From assembly GCA_001798595.1 (NCBI GenBank), contig MGSS01000037.1:33919-97918 (forward strand): 64,000 nt of DNA, read 5' to 3'. Under the pieces are notes generated by a model. It saw nothing but the letters and a program-made list of their open reading frames with translations, was not told the origin of the DNA and ran no database searches. The DNA comes from Deltaproteobacteria bacterium RIFCSPLOWO2_12_FULL_60_19 (GTDB taxonomy: Bacteria > Desulfobacterota > Binatia > UBA9968). The position numbers were made by a program, and so were the translations under genes. This document shows, one piece after another, positions 50,422-60,170 of the stretch (the first letter of the stretch is position 1; each line of letters opens with the position of its first letter).

Positions 50422-51268
50422 GGGACTGGGCGCTCTGATCCCCGGCGCGGAGGAGGCGCGGCAACCCTCCGGCCTCACGGTGGAGTTGCAGCGAATTACG
50501 GCCAATCCGCTGCAGCCGCGCCGCGTGTTCGACGAGACGAAGCTTGAGGAGCTGGCAACCTCGATCCGCGACCAGGGAGTGATTCAGCCGCTCATCGTGC
50601 GCCGCAACGGAGACGGCTACGAACTCATCGCCGGAGAGCGGCGGCTCCGCGCCGCGATGAAGGCGGGCTTGAAAGAAGTCCCGGTCGTCGTCAGAGAGGC
50701 GAGCGACAACGACTCGCTGCAACTCGCGCTCATCGAAAATCTCCAGCGCGAGGATCTCAATCCGATCGAAGAGGCGGAGGCCTACCGTCGCCTCCACGAG
50801 GAATTTCATCTGACTCAGGAAGAAGTCGCCGGGAAAGTCGGCAAAAGCCGGCCGGCGGTAGCGAACTCCATGCGCTTGCTGCTCCTCCCAAAAGAGATGC
50901 AGCAGGACGTGGCCCAGGGCAGACTCGCCGCGGGCCAGGCCAGGGCGTTGCTCGCCTTAGGCAATGAAGCGATGATGACCGCCGTGGCGCGCCGGGTGAT
51001 CGCCAAAGGACTTTCCACGCGCGAGACCGAGCGCCTGGTCGCGCGGCTGAAACTCGGGAGGCGAGGCCGCAGGCTGGGCGCGGCGCTCGATCCGGACCTG
51101 CGCGCCATCGTCGAGAAGTTGCAGCGCGCGCTCGGCAGCAAGGTGCGGTTAGTGCAAGGCAAGCGCAGCGGTAGAGGGAAGCTGGAAATTGAATACTACT
51201 CACTCGATGATTTGGACCGGCTCATAGCCATCTTAAGCCAGTCGCAGGCGGCAAGCCCCGGCGTGTAG
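50399..51268 (+). CDS. parB: Chromosome partitioning protein ParB/Spo0J
   Basis: GLGKGLGALIP, NPLQPRRVFDE, GYELIAGERRLRAA, ALIENLQREDLNPIEEAEAY; GTG start overlapping parA. Confidence 0.97.
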   Translation: MQKKGLGKGLGALIPGAEEARQPSGLTVELQRITANPLQPRRVFDETKLEELATSIRDQGVIQPLIVRRNGDGYELIAGERRLRAAMKAGLKEVPVVVREASDNDSLQLALIENLQREDLNPIEEAEAYRRLHEEFHLTQEEVAGKVGKSRPAVANSMRLLLLPKEMQQDVAQGRLAAGQARALLALGNEAMMTAVARRVIAKGLSTRETERLVARLKLGRRGRRLGAALDPDLRAIVEKLQRALGSKVRLVQGKRSGRGKLEIEYYSLDDLDRLIAILSQSQAASPGV

Positions 51269-51357
51269 CCAATCCACCACCCCACAGGGTATGCCGGGTG
51301 CTTGCTCTTCCGCCTGCGCTCCAATATAGGATAGGCCAGTTCTTTCAGGAGGTCGCT

Positions 51358-52410
51358 ATGCTAAGAAAGAAGCTCCTCACGTCGCTCTTAGGCGCGCTCG
51401 CTGGACTTGCCGTGACCGGCTCCGGCTATTCACAAGCGCCTTTCTATCAAGGCAAGACCATCACGATTATCCAGGGACGCGAGCCCGGCGGCACTGGAGA
51501 CATGCGGGCGAGATCGGTGTTTTCTTTTCTTCGGAAATACATTCCGGGGCAGCCGACCATTATCACCGAGTTTATGCCGGGCGGCGGCGGGCGAAAGGCG
51601 GCCAACCATATCTTCCGGGGGGCCCCGGCTGACGGAACGGTCATCGGCAACGTCGGCGCCGGCCTCATCGCCAACGCGGTGTTGGGTCAAACGGGGGTTC
51701 AATACGACCTGGCAAAATTAGCCTATCTGGGAACGCCGAACAGCGCATCCCACTACGTTTTCCTGAGCCGGCAGGAAGCCGGCCTCACCAGCCTTGAAAA
51801 GCTCAGGGCCGCCACCGGCGTCCGGATCGGCGCGCAGACCGTGGGACACGACATCTATATCAACGGCCGGATGTTCGCCTGGCTGTTGGGCCTCAAAGAG
51901 CCGCGGTTCGTTACCGGCTATTCAGGGCCCGAGGTGGACGCGGCGCTTTTGCGGGGAGAGGTGGATGCGCGGGCGAATATCGCGGACACTATCGCGCACC
52001 GAACGCCTGAATGGATAGAAAAGCGGCTGGTGAATTTCCACAGCATCATCGAAATCCCCAAGGGCGACAAGCACCCGCGCTTCGCCAATCTGCCGGAGGT
52101 CGAAACCTTCGCCAAAACCGACCGGGAGCGACAGGTTGTGGCGCTCAATCGGGCTTTCAGGCTTGGCGGTTCGCCCTTTATCCTTCCTCCGGGAACGCCG
52201 AAAGAGGCCACCGAGATCCTGCGCGAAGCGTTTAGAAAAACATTCGGCGATCCCGAGTTTCGCAAAGAGTTCAAAAAGCTCACGGGAGACGACCCCACGC
52301 CCATTATGCCGGAGACGCTGGAAAAATATGTGCGGGATCTGCCGCGCGATCCCGACACGATCGCGATCTTCAAGAAGCTTGCCGGCGCCGATCCGCTGCC
52401 CGCGCGGTAA
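51358..52410 (+). CDS. Tripartite tricarboxylate transporter substrate-binding protein (TctC/Bug-like) copy 1
   Basis: Signal peptide, SQAPFYQGKTITIIQGREPGGTGD; ends AGADPLPAR. Confidence 0.85.
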   Translation: MLRKKLLTSLLGALAGLAVTGSGYSQAPFYQGKTITIIQGREPGGTGDMRARSVFSFLRKYIPGQPTIITEFMPGGGGRKAANHIFRGAPADGTVIGNVGAGLIANAVLGQTGVQYDLAKLAYLGTPNSASHYVFLSRQEAGLTSLEKLRAATGVRIGAQTVGHDIYINGRMFAWLLGLKEPRFVTGYSGPEVDAALLRGEVDARANIADTIAHRTPEWIEKRLVNFHSIIEIPKGDKHPRFANLPEVETFAKTDRERQVVALNRAFRLGGSPFILPPGTPKEATEILREAFRKTFGDPEFRKEFKKLTGDDPTPIMPETLEKYVRDLPRDPDTIAIFKKLAGADPLPAR

Positions 52411-52436
52411 GCTCGGTCGACGCAAGGAGGCCTGCC

Positions 52437-53510
52437 ATGAAGCGAAACAAACCCGGCCACGCGCTTGCCGCCGGACTCATTCTCAGCGCCGGGCTGGCGC
52501 TGGTTTTATCGACCGCCGATTCCGCCCTGTCCCAAGCGCCCTTCTATCAAGGAAAGACGATTACGCTCATTCAGGCCACGTCGCCGGGCGGCACCTCGGA
52601 TATGATGGTCAAGGCCGCCGTCCCGTATCTCAAAAAACATATTCCCGGCGAGCCGACCCTGGTCTCTGAGTACATGCCGGGCGCCGGCGGCATCAAAGCC
52701 GTCAATCACATTTACAAAAACGTTCGGCCCGACGGCCTCACGATCGGCAACGTCGGAGGCGGTCTGGTGTCCAACGCCGTCTTAGGCGAAGCCGGAGTGC
52801 TCTACGACATTAATAAATTGATTTACCTCGGCTCGCCGCACAGCCACTATCACTGGGTTTTCATGACCAGACGGGAGAGCGGCCTCGTGAACCTCGACGC
52901 GCTGCGTTCGGCCTCCGGCGTGCGCATCGGCGCGCAAGCGGTGGGCCACTCCGTCTACATCGTCGGCCGGATCTTCGCCTATCTCATGGGGCTCAAGGAG
53001 CCGAAGTTCGTCGTCGGCTACGGCGGGACAGAACTCGATCTGGCCCTGGTTCGAGGAGAATTGGACGGCCGCATCAACAACGCCGACACTTTGTTAAAAC
53101 GTAATCCGGAATGGTTGGCCAAGGGAGTTGTTGACGTCCATGCCATTATGGAAGTCCCGAAAGGCGCCAAACATTCGCATTTTGCAAAGCTGCCGGAGGT
53201 GGAGGATTTTGCAAAGTCCGAAAGGGAGCGGAAGCTGTTGACGATGCTCAGAGCTTTTAGACAGGTCGGGTCGCCGTACATTCTACCGCCGGGCACGCCC
53301 AAAGAGCCGGTCAAGATTCTGCAAGAGGCGGTGGCCAAGACGTTTAACGATCCCGGTTTCCACAGTGAATACAAAAAGCTTACGGGCGACGAAGCGACCC
53401 CTCTGATGCCGGACGCGATGGAGAAGGCGATCAAGGAGCTGCCGCGGGATGCGGAGATCGTCGGGCTGTTTAAGAAAATCGCCGCCGCGGGCCCCTTGCC
53501 GCCGCGCTAA
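52437..53510 (+). CDS. TctC/Bug-like substrate-binding protein copy 2
   Basis: SQAPFYQGKTITLIQATSPGGTSD; ends AAAGPLPPR; paralogous to neighbours. Confidence 0.85.
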   Translation: MKRNKPGHALAAGLILSAGLALVLSTADSALSQAPFYQGKTITLIQATSPGGTSDMMVKAAVPYLKKHIPGEPTLVSEYMPGAGGIKAVNHIYKNVRPDGLTIGNVGGGLVSNAVLGEAGVLYDINKLIYLGSPHSHYHWVFMTRRESGLVNLDALRSASGVRIGAQAVGHSVYIVGRIFAYLMGLKEPKFVVGYGGTELDLALVRGELDGRINNADTLLKRNPEWLAKGVVDVHAIMEVPKGAKHSHFAKLPEVEDFAKSERERKLLTMLRAFRQVGSPYILPPGTPKEPVKILQEAVAKTFNDPGFHSEYKKLTGDEATPLMPDAMEKAIKELPRDAEIVGLFKKIAAAGPLPPR

Positions 53511-53628
53511 CCATCCGGGAAGCTGAGTTGCGGAACACGAAAATCGTTCAAACAGTTCAATTCGTTTAACTCGCGAGAAAACGGTTAACGGCCGCAACGT
53601 TCTGAACGTGTACGTAAGGAGGTTGACC

Positions 53629-54693
53629 ATGAGGCGCTTAACCGACGGACTGTTCAAAGCCTCTTTTTTTCTGGGGGCGCTCTCGACGTTTCTCTTTCCA
53701 AACCAGGTCTTTTCCCAGGCGCCGTTCTACCAGGGAAAGACCATCACCATCATTCACGGCCGGGATCCGGGCGGCACGGGAGATCTCAGGGTGCGAGCGT
53801 TGATTCCCCTCCTGCAAAAATATATTCTCGGAAACCCGACGATCGTAAACGAGTACATGCCCGGAGGAGGCAGCCGCAAGGCGGCCAATCATATCTTCCG
53901 ATCGGCCCGTTCCGACGGACTCACTATCGGAAACCTGAGCGCCGGTATGGTTTCCCTTGCGGTGCTCGGAGAGTCCGGCGTGCTGTACGATCTCGAAAAG
54001 TTCTCTTTTCTTGGCTCCCCTTACAGCAGCTACCATTCCGTCTTTGTCACCCGAAAACAGGCCGGATTTAGCGGCGTAGAAAAACTGCGCGCGGCGTCCG
54101 GAATCCGAATCGGCGCTCAATCCGTCGGTTTCTCGACCTACAACGAGGCGCGCCTGTTCGCGTTTATTCTAGGCCTTAAAGAGCCTAAGTTCATCGCCGC
54201 GTACGCGGGCGCGGAGATCGACCCAGCCTTGATGCGCGGCGAGGTCGACGGCCGGGCGACCGGCGCCGACACGATCACCAAGCGAAACCGCGAGTGGCTC
54301 GAAAAAGGGCTGGTCGACTTTCATGCGATCGTGGAAACCCCCAAAGGCGACAAGCATCCGCGATTCGGCCATCTCCCGGAGCTTGAGAGCTTCGCTCAGT
54401 CCGATCGAGAGCGCAAACTCATCGGACTGCAGCGCGCGTTCAGGGTCACCGGCGCGCCGTTTATCCTGCCTCCGGGAGTTCCCAAGGAGCGCGTCGAGAT
54501 TCTTCAGGACGCGTTTCGCAAAACCTATCGGGATCCGGCCTTCCATGCCGAGTATAAAAAACTAACCGGCGACGACGCCTCGCCTCTGCTTCCCGAAGCG
54601 CATGAAAAGGCGATCCGGGAAATTCCCCGGGACCCTGAAGTCATCGAACTGTTTAAGAAGCTGGTCGGCGCCGATCCTCTGCCGCCGCGCTGA
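53629..54693 (+). CDS. TctC/Bug-like substrate-binding protein copy 3
   Basis: SQAPFYQGKTITIIHGRDPGGTGD; ends VGADPLPPR; paralogous to neighbours. Confidence 0.85.
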   Translation: MRRLTDGLFKASFFLGALSTFLFPNQVFSQAPFYQGKTITIIHGRDPGGTGDLRVRALIPLLQKYILGNPTIVNEYMPGGGSRKAANHIFRSARSDGLTIGNLSAGMVSLAVLGESGVLYDLEKFSFLGSPYSSYHSVFVTRKQAGFSGVEKLRAASGIRIGAQSVGFSTYNEARLFAFILGLKEPKFIAAYAGAEIDPALMRGEVDGRATGADTITKRNREWLEKGLVDFHAIVETPKGDKHPRFGHLPELESFAQSDRERKLIGLQRAFRVTGAPFILPPGVPKERVEILQDAFRKTYRDPAFHAEYKKLTGDDASPLLPEAHEKAIREIPRDPEVIELFKKLVGADPLPPR

Positions 54694-54727
54694 GAAATCG
54701 ATTAGGTCAGGAGAATAAATCGTAAAT

Positions 54728-56266
54728 ATGGAGACTTCGCTATTCGACGCGGCAGCCCAGGGTTTGTTGAACCTCATACAGTTGAAGGTTTGGTTTGCGC
54801 TGCTAGCCGGCGTCGCCATCGGCACTTTCACCGCGGTTGCGCCTCAGGGAATCGGGACGCCTTTGGTCTACGCGATAGCCTTGCCGGTGGTCATCAGGTG
54901 GGAACCGCTCACGGGAATCGCCTTGCTCATAGGCGCTAGCTCTGTAAGCGCCATTTGCGCGGCCTACCTACCGGTCCTTTTTGGGATCCCGGGAGGAGGC
55001 GGCTCCCAGGCAACCGTGCTCGACGGCTACCCGATGGGGAAGCGAGGCGAGGCGAGGCGAGCGCTGGGCGCGTCATTTATGGCCGGGGGGATGGGATGCC
55101 TGATCGGCACCCTCACGCTAGTCATTGCGGTGCCTGCGGCGAAGCCCCTGATCTATCTCATGGGCTCGCCGGAGCTTTTCGTCGTCATGCTTTGGGGCCT
55201 GAGCATGGTGGCGGTTCTTGCCGGGCGGCGCCCGATCAAAGGGCTCATCGCCGCCGCCTTCGGTCTCCTGATCGCGATGATCGGCCAACAGGCACAAAGC
55301 GGCGTCATGCGCTTCGTCTTCGATCAGCCTTATCTCCTGGATGGCATTTCCATAAGCATTATCGCCTTGGCCATGTTCGGCATCCCGTCCGCGCTCGACC
55401 TGGCCCTCACCAAGCTTGGTGTCGAACAGCAGGCGGTGCCGCTCAAGGGAAGCCTTTTCGACGGGATCCGGGATACCCTGCGCGAGTGGTGGCTGGTGGT
55501 GCGGTGCAGTTTCGTGGGGGTCTGGGTGGGGATCGTCCCCGGGCTCGGCTCGCAGGTGGTGGATTGGCTCGCGTATGGCCACGCGGCTCAGAGTTGCAAG
55601 GGCGCAAGAGAGAGCTTCGGTAGGGGCGACGTGCGGGGGGTGATCGCTCCTGAGAGCGCCAACGACGCCAAGGACGGAGGCGATCTGATCACGACCCTAC
55701 TGCTGGGATTCCCGCAAGGGGTTGCGACGGCCCTCTTTATCGTCGCTTTGCTTGCCTGGGGTTTCCTCCCGGGCCCCGAGATGGTGAAGAAGAACCCGGA
55801 GTTGATCTACAGCATCATTTGGATTCAGGGGATTGCGGGGATTATCGGAACCCTGGTCGGCTTTGTCTTATCCGGCCAGCTCGCCAAGCTCGCGGAGCTG
55901 CGCTACACGTTCATGGTGTCGATACTTTTCATATTCATTCTGATGGGGGCCTTCAGCGTCCATCGCGATCCTCTGGATCTTGTGGCAGTGGTCGGCTTCG
56001 GGATTCTCGGCTATTTCATGAGGCGTTATGCCTATCCCCGGCCGGCCATGATTCTCGGCCTTGTCTTGGGAGACCTGATGGAGAAGTACCTCTATAGGTC
56101 GATGATGGCTTATGGGTTCAGTTGGCTCGCGCGACCCGCAGTGATCGTCCTGCTCATTCTGGCTGCCGTCTCTTTTGTCTTCACCCTGCGCGGCAGGCTT
56201 AAAAGCAAGTCGGAGTCCCCGGCTTCTCTAGGTGGGGCGATGGGGAGGGCTGAAGATGAAAGCTAA
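54728..56266 (+). CDS. Tripartite tricarboxylate transporter permease TctA family
   Basis: Large polytopic protein; GIPGGGGSQATVLDGYPMGKRGEARRALGASFMAGG, APESANDAKDGGDLITTLLLGFPQG. Confidence 0.92.
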   Translation: METSLFDAAAQGLLNLIQLKVWFALLAGVAIGTFTAVAPQGIGTPLVYAIALPVVIRWEPLTGIALLIGASSVSAICAAYLPVLFGIPGGGGSQATVLDGYPMGKRGEARRALGASFMAGGMGCLIGTLTLVIAVPAAKPLIYLMGSPELFVVMLWGLSMVAVLAGRRPIKGLIAAAFGLLIAMIGQQAQSGVMRFVFDQPYLLDGISISIIALAMFGIPSALDLALTKLGVEQQAVPLKGSLFDGIRDTLREWWLVVRCSFVGVWVGIVPGLGSQVVDWLAYGHAAQSCKGARESFGRGDVRGVIAPESANDAKDGGDLITTLLLGFPQGVATALFIVALLAWGFLPGPEMVKKNPELIYSIIWIQGIAGIIGTLVGFVLSGQLAKLAELRYTFMVSILFIFILMGAFSVHRDPLDLVAVVGFGILGYFMRRYAYPRPAMILGLVLGDLMEKYLYRSMMAYGFSWLARPAVIVLLILAAVSFVFTLRGRLKSKSESPASLGGAMGRAEDES

Positions 56267-56726
56267 TTTTGGTTTGTTTTTTCTGGCTATATTTTTGGTG
56301 GCGGTTTGGACCGGTTGGGAGTGGCCTTACATTGCCAAGCTCATGCCGGTCTACATTGCCGCCATACCGGGCTTTGCCCTGGTCCTGGTCCAACTTTACC
56401 GGGATGCCACAGACTGGGAGGGCGGTCGGGGCGGGCAAGGCGGAGGCATCGAGATGGATGAGGTCTACGATCTGAAGTTGGAGAAAAAAGTCGAGCTCCG
56501 ACGCACCGTGGCTTTTTTCGCGTGGTTCGCGGGCGGCGCCTTGGCGATCTGGGTGTTCGGTATTGTGATCGCCTTGCCCGCTTTGGTGTTTCTGTATGCC
56601 CTGGTTGAGGGGAAGGAGCGGTGGATCACCTCGCTTGCCATGAGCGCCTGCACGTTTCTACTCGTCTGGGGGCTGTTCGAATATATGCTCGAATCAAGGT
56701 GGCCGCCGGGAGTTCTTTTCCGCTAG
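56256..56726 (+). CDS. TctB-like small membrane subunit
   Basis: Four hydrophobic segments immediately after TctA; LFEYMLESRWPPGVLF. Confidence 0.75.
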   Translation: MKANFGLFFLAIFLVAVWTGWEWPYIAKLMPVYIAAIPGFALVLVQLYRDATDWEGGRGGQGGGIEMDEVYDLKLEKKVELRRTVAFFAWFAGGALAIWVFGIVIALPALVFLYALVEGKERWITSLAMSACTFLLVWGLFEYMLESRWPPGVLFR

Positions 56727-56786
56727 AGTAGCTTCGAGTTCGCGTTTCGAATTGGAGCCCGAGAGCCGAGACTGACGCTCCTCGGC

Positions 56787-57803
56787 CTACCGCGTCTTAA
56801 AAATCTCCTGGAAGAGTTTTACATTGTCGGCGAAGTATTTGTAGTCGTCGGGTCGCTCAACGATCCGCTGATAACCTCGAAAGAGGCGTGCCGGTTTAGG
56901 TTCTACGTCGCTCCGAACTGGAATCCTCTGGAATTCCAATAGCATCGCCTGTCCTTCCTTGGAGAGCAGATAATCAAGGAAAAGCCTGGCCGCATTGGGG
57001 TTCGGCGCTTTGGAGCCTACCATGAGTGGATCGATTTCGACCACAGCGGGCTCGAGCGCTACCCAGTCCATGGGTCCTCCCTTAAACTTGTCCCTCTCCA
57101 CAGTGTGGGCATACGCAATGATAAGGGGATACTCTCCGGCAGAAGTCATGGTGACCCTTTCAGTGTTTCCCCTACTGAGCACTGGATCCTGAGCGGCCAA
57201 CTTTCTCATGTAGTCCACTGCTTTTTCCCTGCCCCAGGCGGAGGCAAGACCCTGAAGGAGGAGATACGCTTCGTTATCCATCGAGATCTTTCTCCCCTTC
57301 CATTTGGGTTCTAGAAGAGCTTCATAGGTCTTAGGAACCTCGTCTTTCTTTACCAGCTTCGTGTTGTACCCCAGAGCATTAGGAACGACGTAGTACGTGT
57401 ACCAGTAACCCTCCTTATCGAAGAGATCCGGATCGATCCTTGCGGTCTCCGGCGACCGATAGGCAGCTAAGAGACCTCTCTCCTTGAAGGCCTGAATCAT
57501 CTCCCCTCTGCCACCCACTACATCAAAGAACGATTTTCCGGCCCGGGACTCGGTTAGCACCCGATTCATCAGTGCGCCTCCCCCCAGACGCAGGAAGCTG
57601 GTCTTGATAAAAGGGTATCTCTCTTGAAACCGATCTACGACCACCTTGCTTTGATCGATGGCCATCGACGTGTACCACATAACGGCGCCTTCTTTTTTCG
57701 CGGCCTCGATGATCTTGGGATCGGTGCTCGTTTGAGAGAGAGAAGCGGCGGGTAGAAAAAAGAAAAGCGCCGCGAACAGTATGGACGTGAATCCAATCTT
57801 CAT
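56787..57803 (-). CDS. Extracellular solute-binding protein (iron(III)-type)
   Basis: Signal peptide; AAKKEGAVMWYTSMAIDQSKVVVDRFQERYPFIKTSFLRLGG. Confidence 0.88.
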   Translation of the reverse strand: MKIGFTSILFAALFFFLPAASLSQTSTDPKIIEAAKKEGAVMWYTSMAIDQSKVVVDRFQERYPFIKTSFLRLGGGALMNRVLTESRAGKSFFDVVGGRGEMIQAFKERGLLAAYRSPETARIDPDLFDKEGYWYTYYVVPNALGYNTKLVKKDEVPKTYEALLEPKWKGRKISMDNEAYLLLQGLASAWGREKAVDYMRKLAAQDPVLSRGNTERVTMTSAGEYPLIIAYAHTVERDKFKGGPMDWVALEPAVVEIDPLMVGSKAPNPNAARLFLDYLLSKEGQAMLLEFQRIPVRSDVEPKPARLFRGYQRIVERPDDYKYFADNVKLFQEIFKTR

Positions 57804-57986
57804 TTGAATCCTCCCTTAGGCTTTGATAGCGCCGCCATACAACATATGAAGGCTGAGAGTCAAGAGAAGTGAGAGTCGCCGGCCTTTCGGTGAATTTCAA
57901 CAAAGGCAAAAGCGCTGCTAAATTTGCACGGCTATTGACGGAATGATATGTATACCGCTTGATCTGAAGTTCAACGGAGGTTCGAG

Positions 57987-59117
57987 ATGGATGCCCCTCT
58001 TCCCGAGAGTGAATACCGTGAGCGCTATGAGCGGGCGAGCGCCCTCATGGAGCGCGACGGGCTTGACGCCCTGGTGGTCTCTGGACGCGATAACTATTGG
58101 TACTTCACCGGCCTGATCAGCTATCAGTTCGATCACCTCATGCGTCCGCAAATCTGTTTTCTTCCCAAGGGAGGGAAACCTCTTGTCCTGGTTTACGGGA
58201 ACGAGCGCGCAAAGGCTAAGACTCTACCGTGGATCGGCGAGGTAAGGAGCTATGTGGACGTCCCCTTTCCCCAGGAGATGATCAGCAACTCCCTGAAAGA
58301 GATGGGCTTGGGCGCGGGCAAATTGGGTTTTGAGCTCGGGGAGGATCAACGGCTGGGTTTTCCCGCGAACTATCTCTCGGGACTCCGCGAGGCCTTACCC
58401 AAGGCGGAAGTTATGGACGCCTCTCCCGCCCTCTGTGACCTTAGGATCATCAAAAGCGCGCTTGAGATCTCTGCGATGCGAAAAGCCTGTGACATCTCGA
58501 TGAAGGCCTACGATCGCTGCCTCCCGCAACTCCAGCCGGGCATGACTCGGCGTGAGGTTGCAGAGCGTCTGTTCATAGCGATGATTGAAGAGGGCGCTAA
58601 CCCCCGCACACCGGGCTTTCTTATGTTGAACGCCTCTACGGCTTACGACGATCGCCGCTACGAACGCGGCGACCGAATGATAGCGGACTTTGGCGCATGC
58701 TTCGAGGGCTACTTTGGCGACATTACAAGGATGGCTATTTTTGGACCACCTAGCGCCGAGCAGAGGACAGAACATCAGGTCGCCTGGGACCTAATCAGAC
58801 GCTGCGGCGAGGCGATGAAACCAGGCACTCCCATCGCCGAGTTATCCCGCATCGCAAACCGTGAACTGGAAAAGAGAGGTTACGCTAAAGTTGAAAGCCC
58901 CAAACGGATCGGCCATGGCATCGGCCTGGCCCGGGCCGAACCTCCCTCCCTCAACGAAGTGGAAAAAGCCGTTCATAAACCTGGGATGATTCTGGCGCTT
59001 GAGCCCAAAGTTCGCACTGAAAAGGGATCTGTCCACCTCGAAGAGGATGTTCTCATCACCGAAGCCGGCGCGGAGTTTTTGACCTCCGGAGCCGGGGAAT
59101 TGCGAGTTGTAGAGTGA
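57987..59117 (+). CDS. M24 family Xaa-Pro aminopeptidase-like protein
   Basis: Creatinase N-domain then RRYERGDRMIADFGACFEGYFGDITRM, GHGIGL, ALEPKV, LEEDVLIT. Confidence 0.9.
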   Translation: MDAPLPESEYRERYERASALMERDGLDALVVSGRDNYWYFTGLISYQFDHLMRPQICFLPKGGKPLVLVYGNERAKAKTLPWIGEVRSYVDVPFPQEMISNSLKEMGLGAGKLGFELGEDQRLGFPANYLSGLREALPKAEVMDASPALCDLRIIKSALEISAMRKACDISMKAYDRCLPQLQPGMTRREVAERLFIAMIEEGANPRTPGFLMLNASTAYDDRRYERGDRMIADFGACFEGYFGDITRMAIFGPPSAEQRTEHQVAWDLIRRCGEAMKPGTPIAELSRIANRELEKRGYAKVESPKRIGHGIGLARAEPPSLNEVEKAVHKPGMILALEPKVRTEKGSVHLEEDVLITEAGAEFLTSGAGELRVVE

Positions 59118-59136
59118 GACAGTGAGGCAGTGAACA

Positions 59137-60132
59137 GTGAGACAAACGGGCATCCTTTATCTCTCCAATGATGAAGTCAAAGGTCTCCTCGACCTGGGTC
59201 AAGCCATTGAAATAACCGAGCAGGCTTTGCGCGACCATGGCGAAAGTCGCGTCATCTGGTCAAAGCCCGAGGATCTTGCGATTAAACCGGATCACGGCTG
59301 GCAATCGTGGGTGACGGGCTGTGCGCTAGTTTCCCGTTCAATCGCAGGGTTTCGTTTCCGATCGATCAAGGCCGAGGGCGGGAGCCGTGATCCATCGCGT
59401 GCCGCGCAGGGACCGCGGCGGATTCTTATCCTGACTGACCGCGAAGGGGGTGAGGTCCTTGCCATCATGGACGAAGACTGGTGTCACGCGGTACGCACCG
59501 GGGCCGCCGCAACAGTCGCCTGCCGCACCCTGGCCCGCAAGGATTCTTCCACTCTAGCCATGTTAGGCGCTGGGGACACAGCCCGCGCCACCCTTCCGGT
59601 GATGGCGAGAGCCTTCCACCTAAAAGAGGTTCGCGTTACCTCCCGCACCCCGCAGTCGCGCGAATCCTACGCCAAGGAACTCGGAGAACAACTTGCCGTC
59701 GCCATCCGGCCTGTGGATACGGCTGAAGCGGCGCTGCAAGGCGCAGATATGGTCATCTCCGCCACCACTACCTCACGGCCCTTTGTTCGCGAAGAGTGGC
59801 TTGAAGAGGGTGTCTTCGTCTACTCTATCGGCAAGCACCAGGAGATGGAAAACGCGGTTTACAAAAAAGTGGACAAGTTTGTCGTCGATAGCTGGGAGCA
59901 CTGCAAAAAGAAGTCCGACCTGGATCGGATGCTCAAAGAAAAATTCCTGACTAAGGATGATCTTTACGCCGAGCTCCCTGGTCTGATTGCCGGCCGTAAA
60001 GCGGGGCGGGAGTCGGATCGAGAACGCATTTTCATGCGCGCTATCGGCCTCGTCAATCAGGATATCGCCATTGCCGACTGGGTTTATCGGCGCGCCCTGG
60101 AGGCGGGGGTGGGCACACGCCTGCCGTTTTGA
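59137..60132 (+). CDS. Ornithine cyclodeaminase/mu-crystallin family protein
   Basis: LAMLGAGDTARATLPVMARAFHLKEVRVTSRTPQSRESYAKEL, ALQGADMVISATTT; GTG start. Confidence 0.85.
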   Translation: MRQTGILYLSNDEVKGLLDLGQAIEITEQALRDHGESRVIWSKPEDLAIKPDHGWQSWVTGCALVSRSIAGFRFRSIKAEGGSRDPSRAAQGPRRILILTDREGGEVLAIMDEDWCHAVRTGAAATVACRTLARKDSSTLAMLGAGDTARATLPVMARAFHLKEVRVTSRTPQSRESYAKELGEQLAVAIRPVDTAEAALQGADMVISATTTSRPFVREEWLEEGVFVYSIGKHQEMENAVYKKVDKFVVDSWEHCKKKSDLDRMLKEKFLTKDDLYAELPGLIAGRKAGRESDRERIFMRAIGLVNQDIAIADWVYRRALEAGVGTRLPF

Positions 60133-60170
60133 GGATAGAGGATCGATCTTCTGTCGCCTATCCTCGATCC

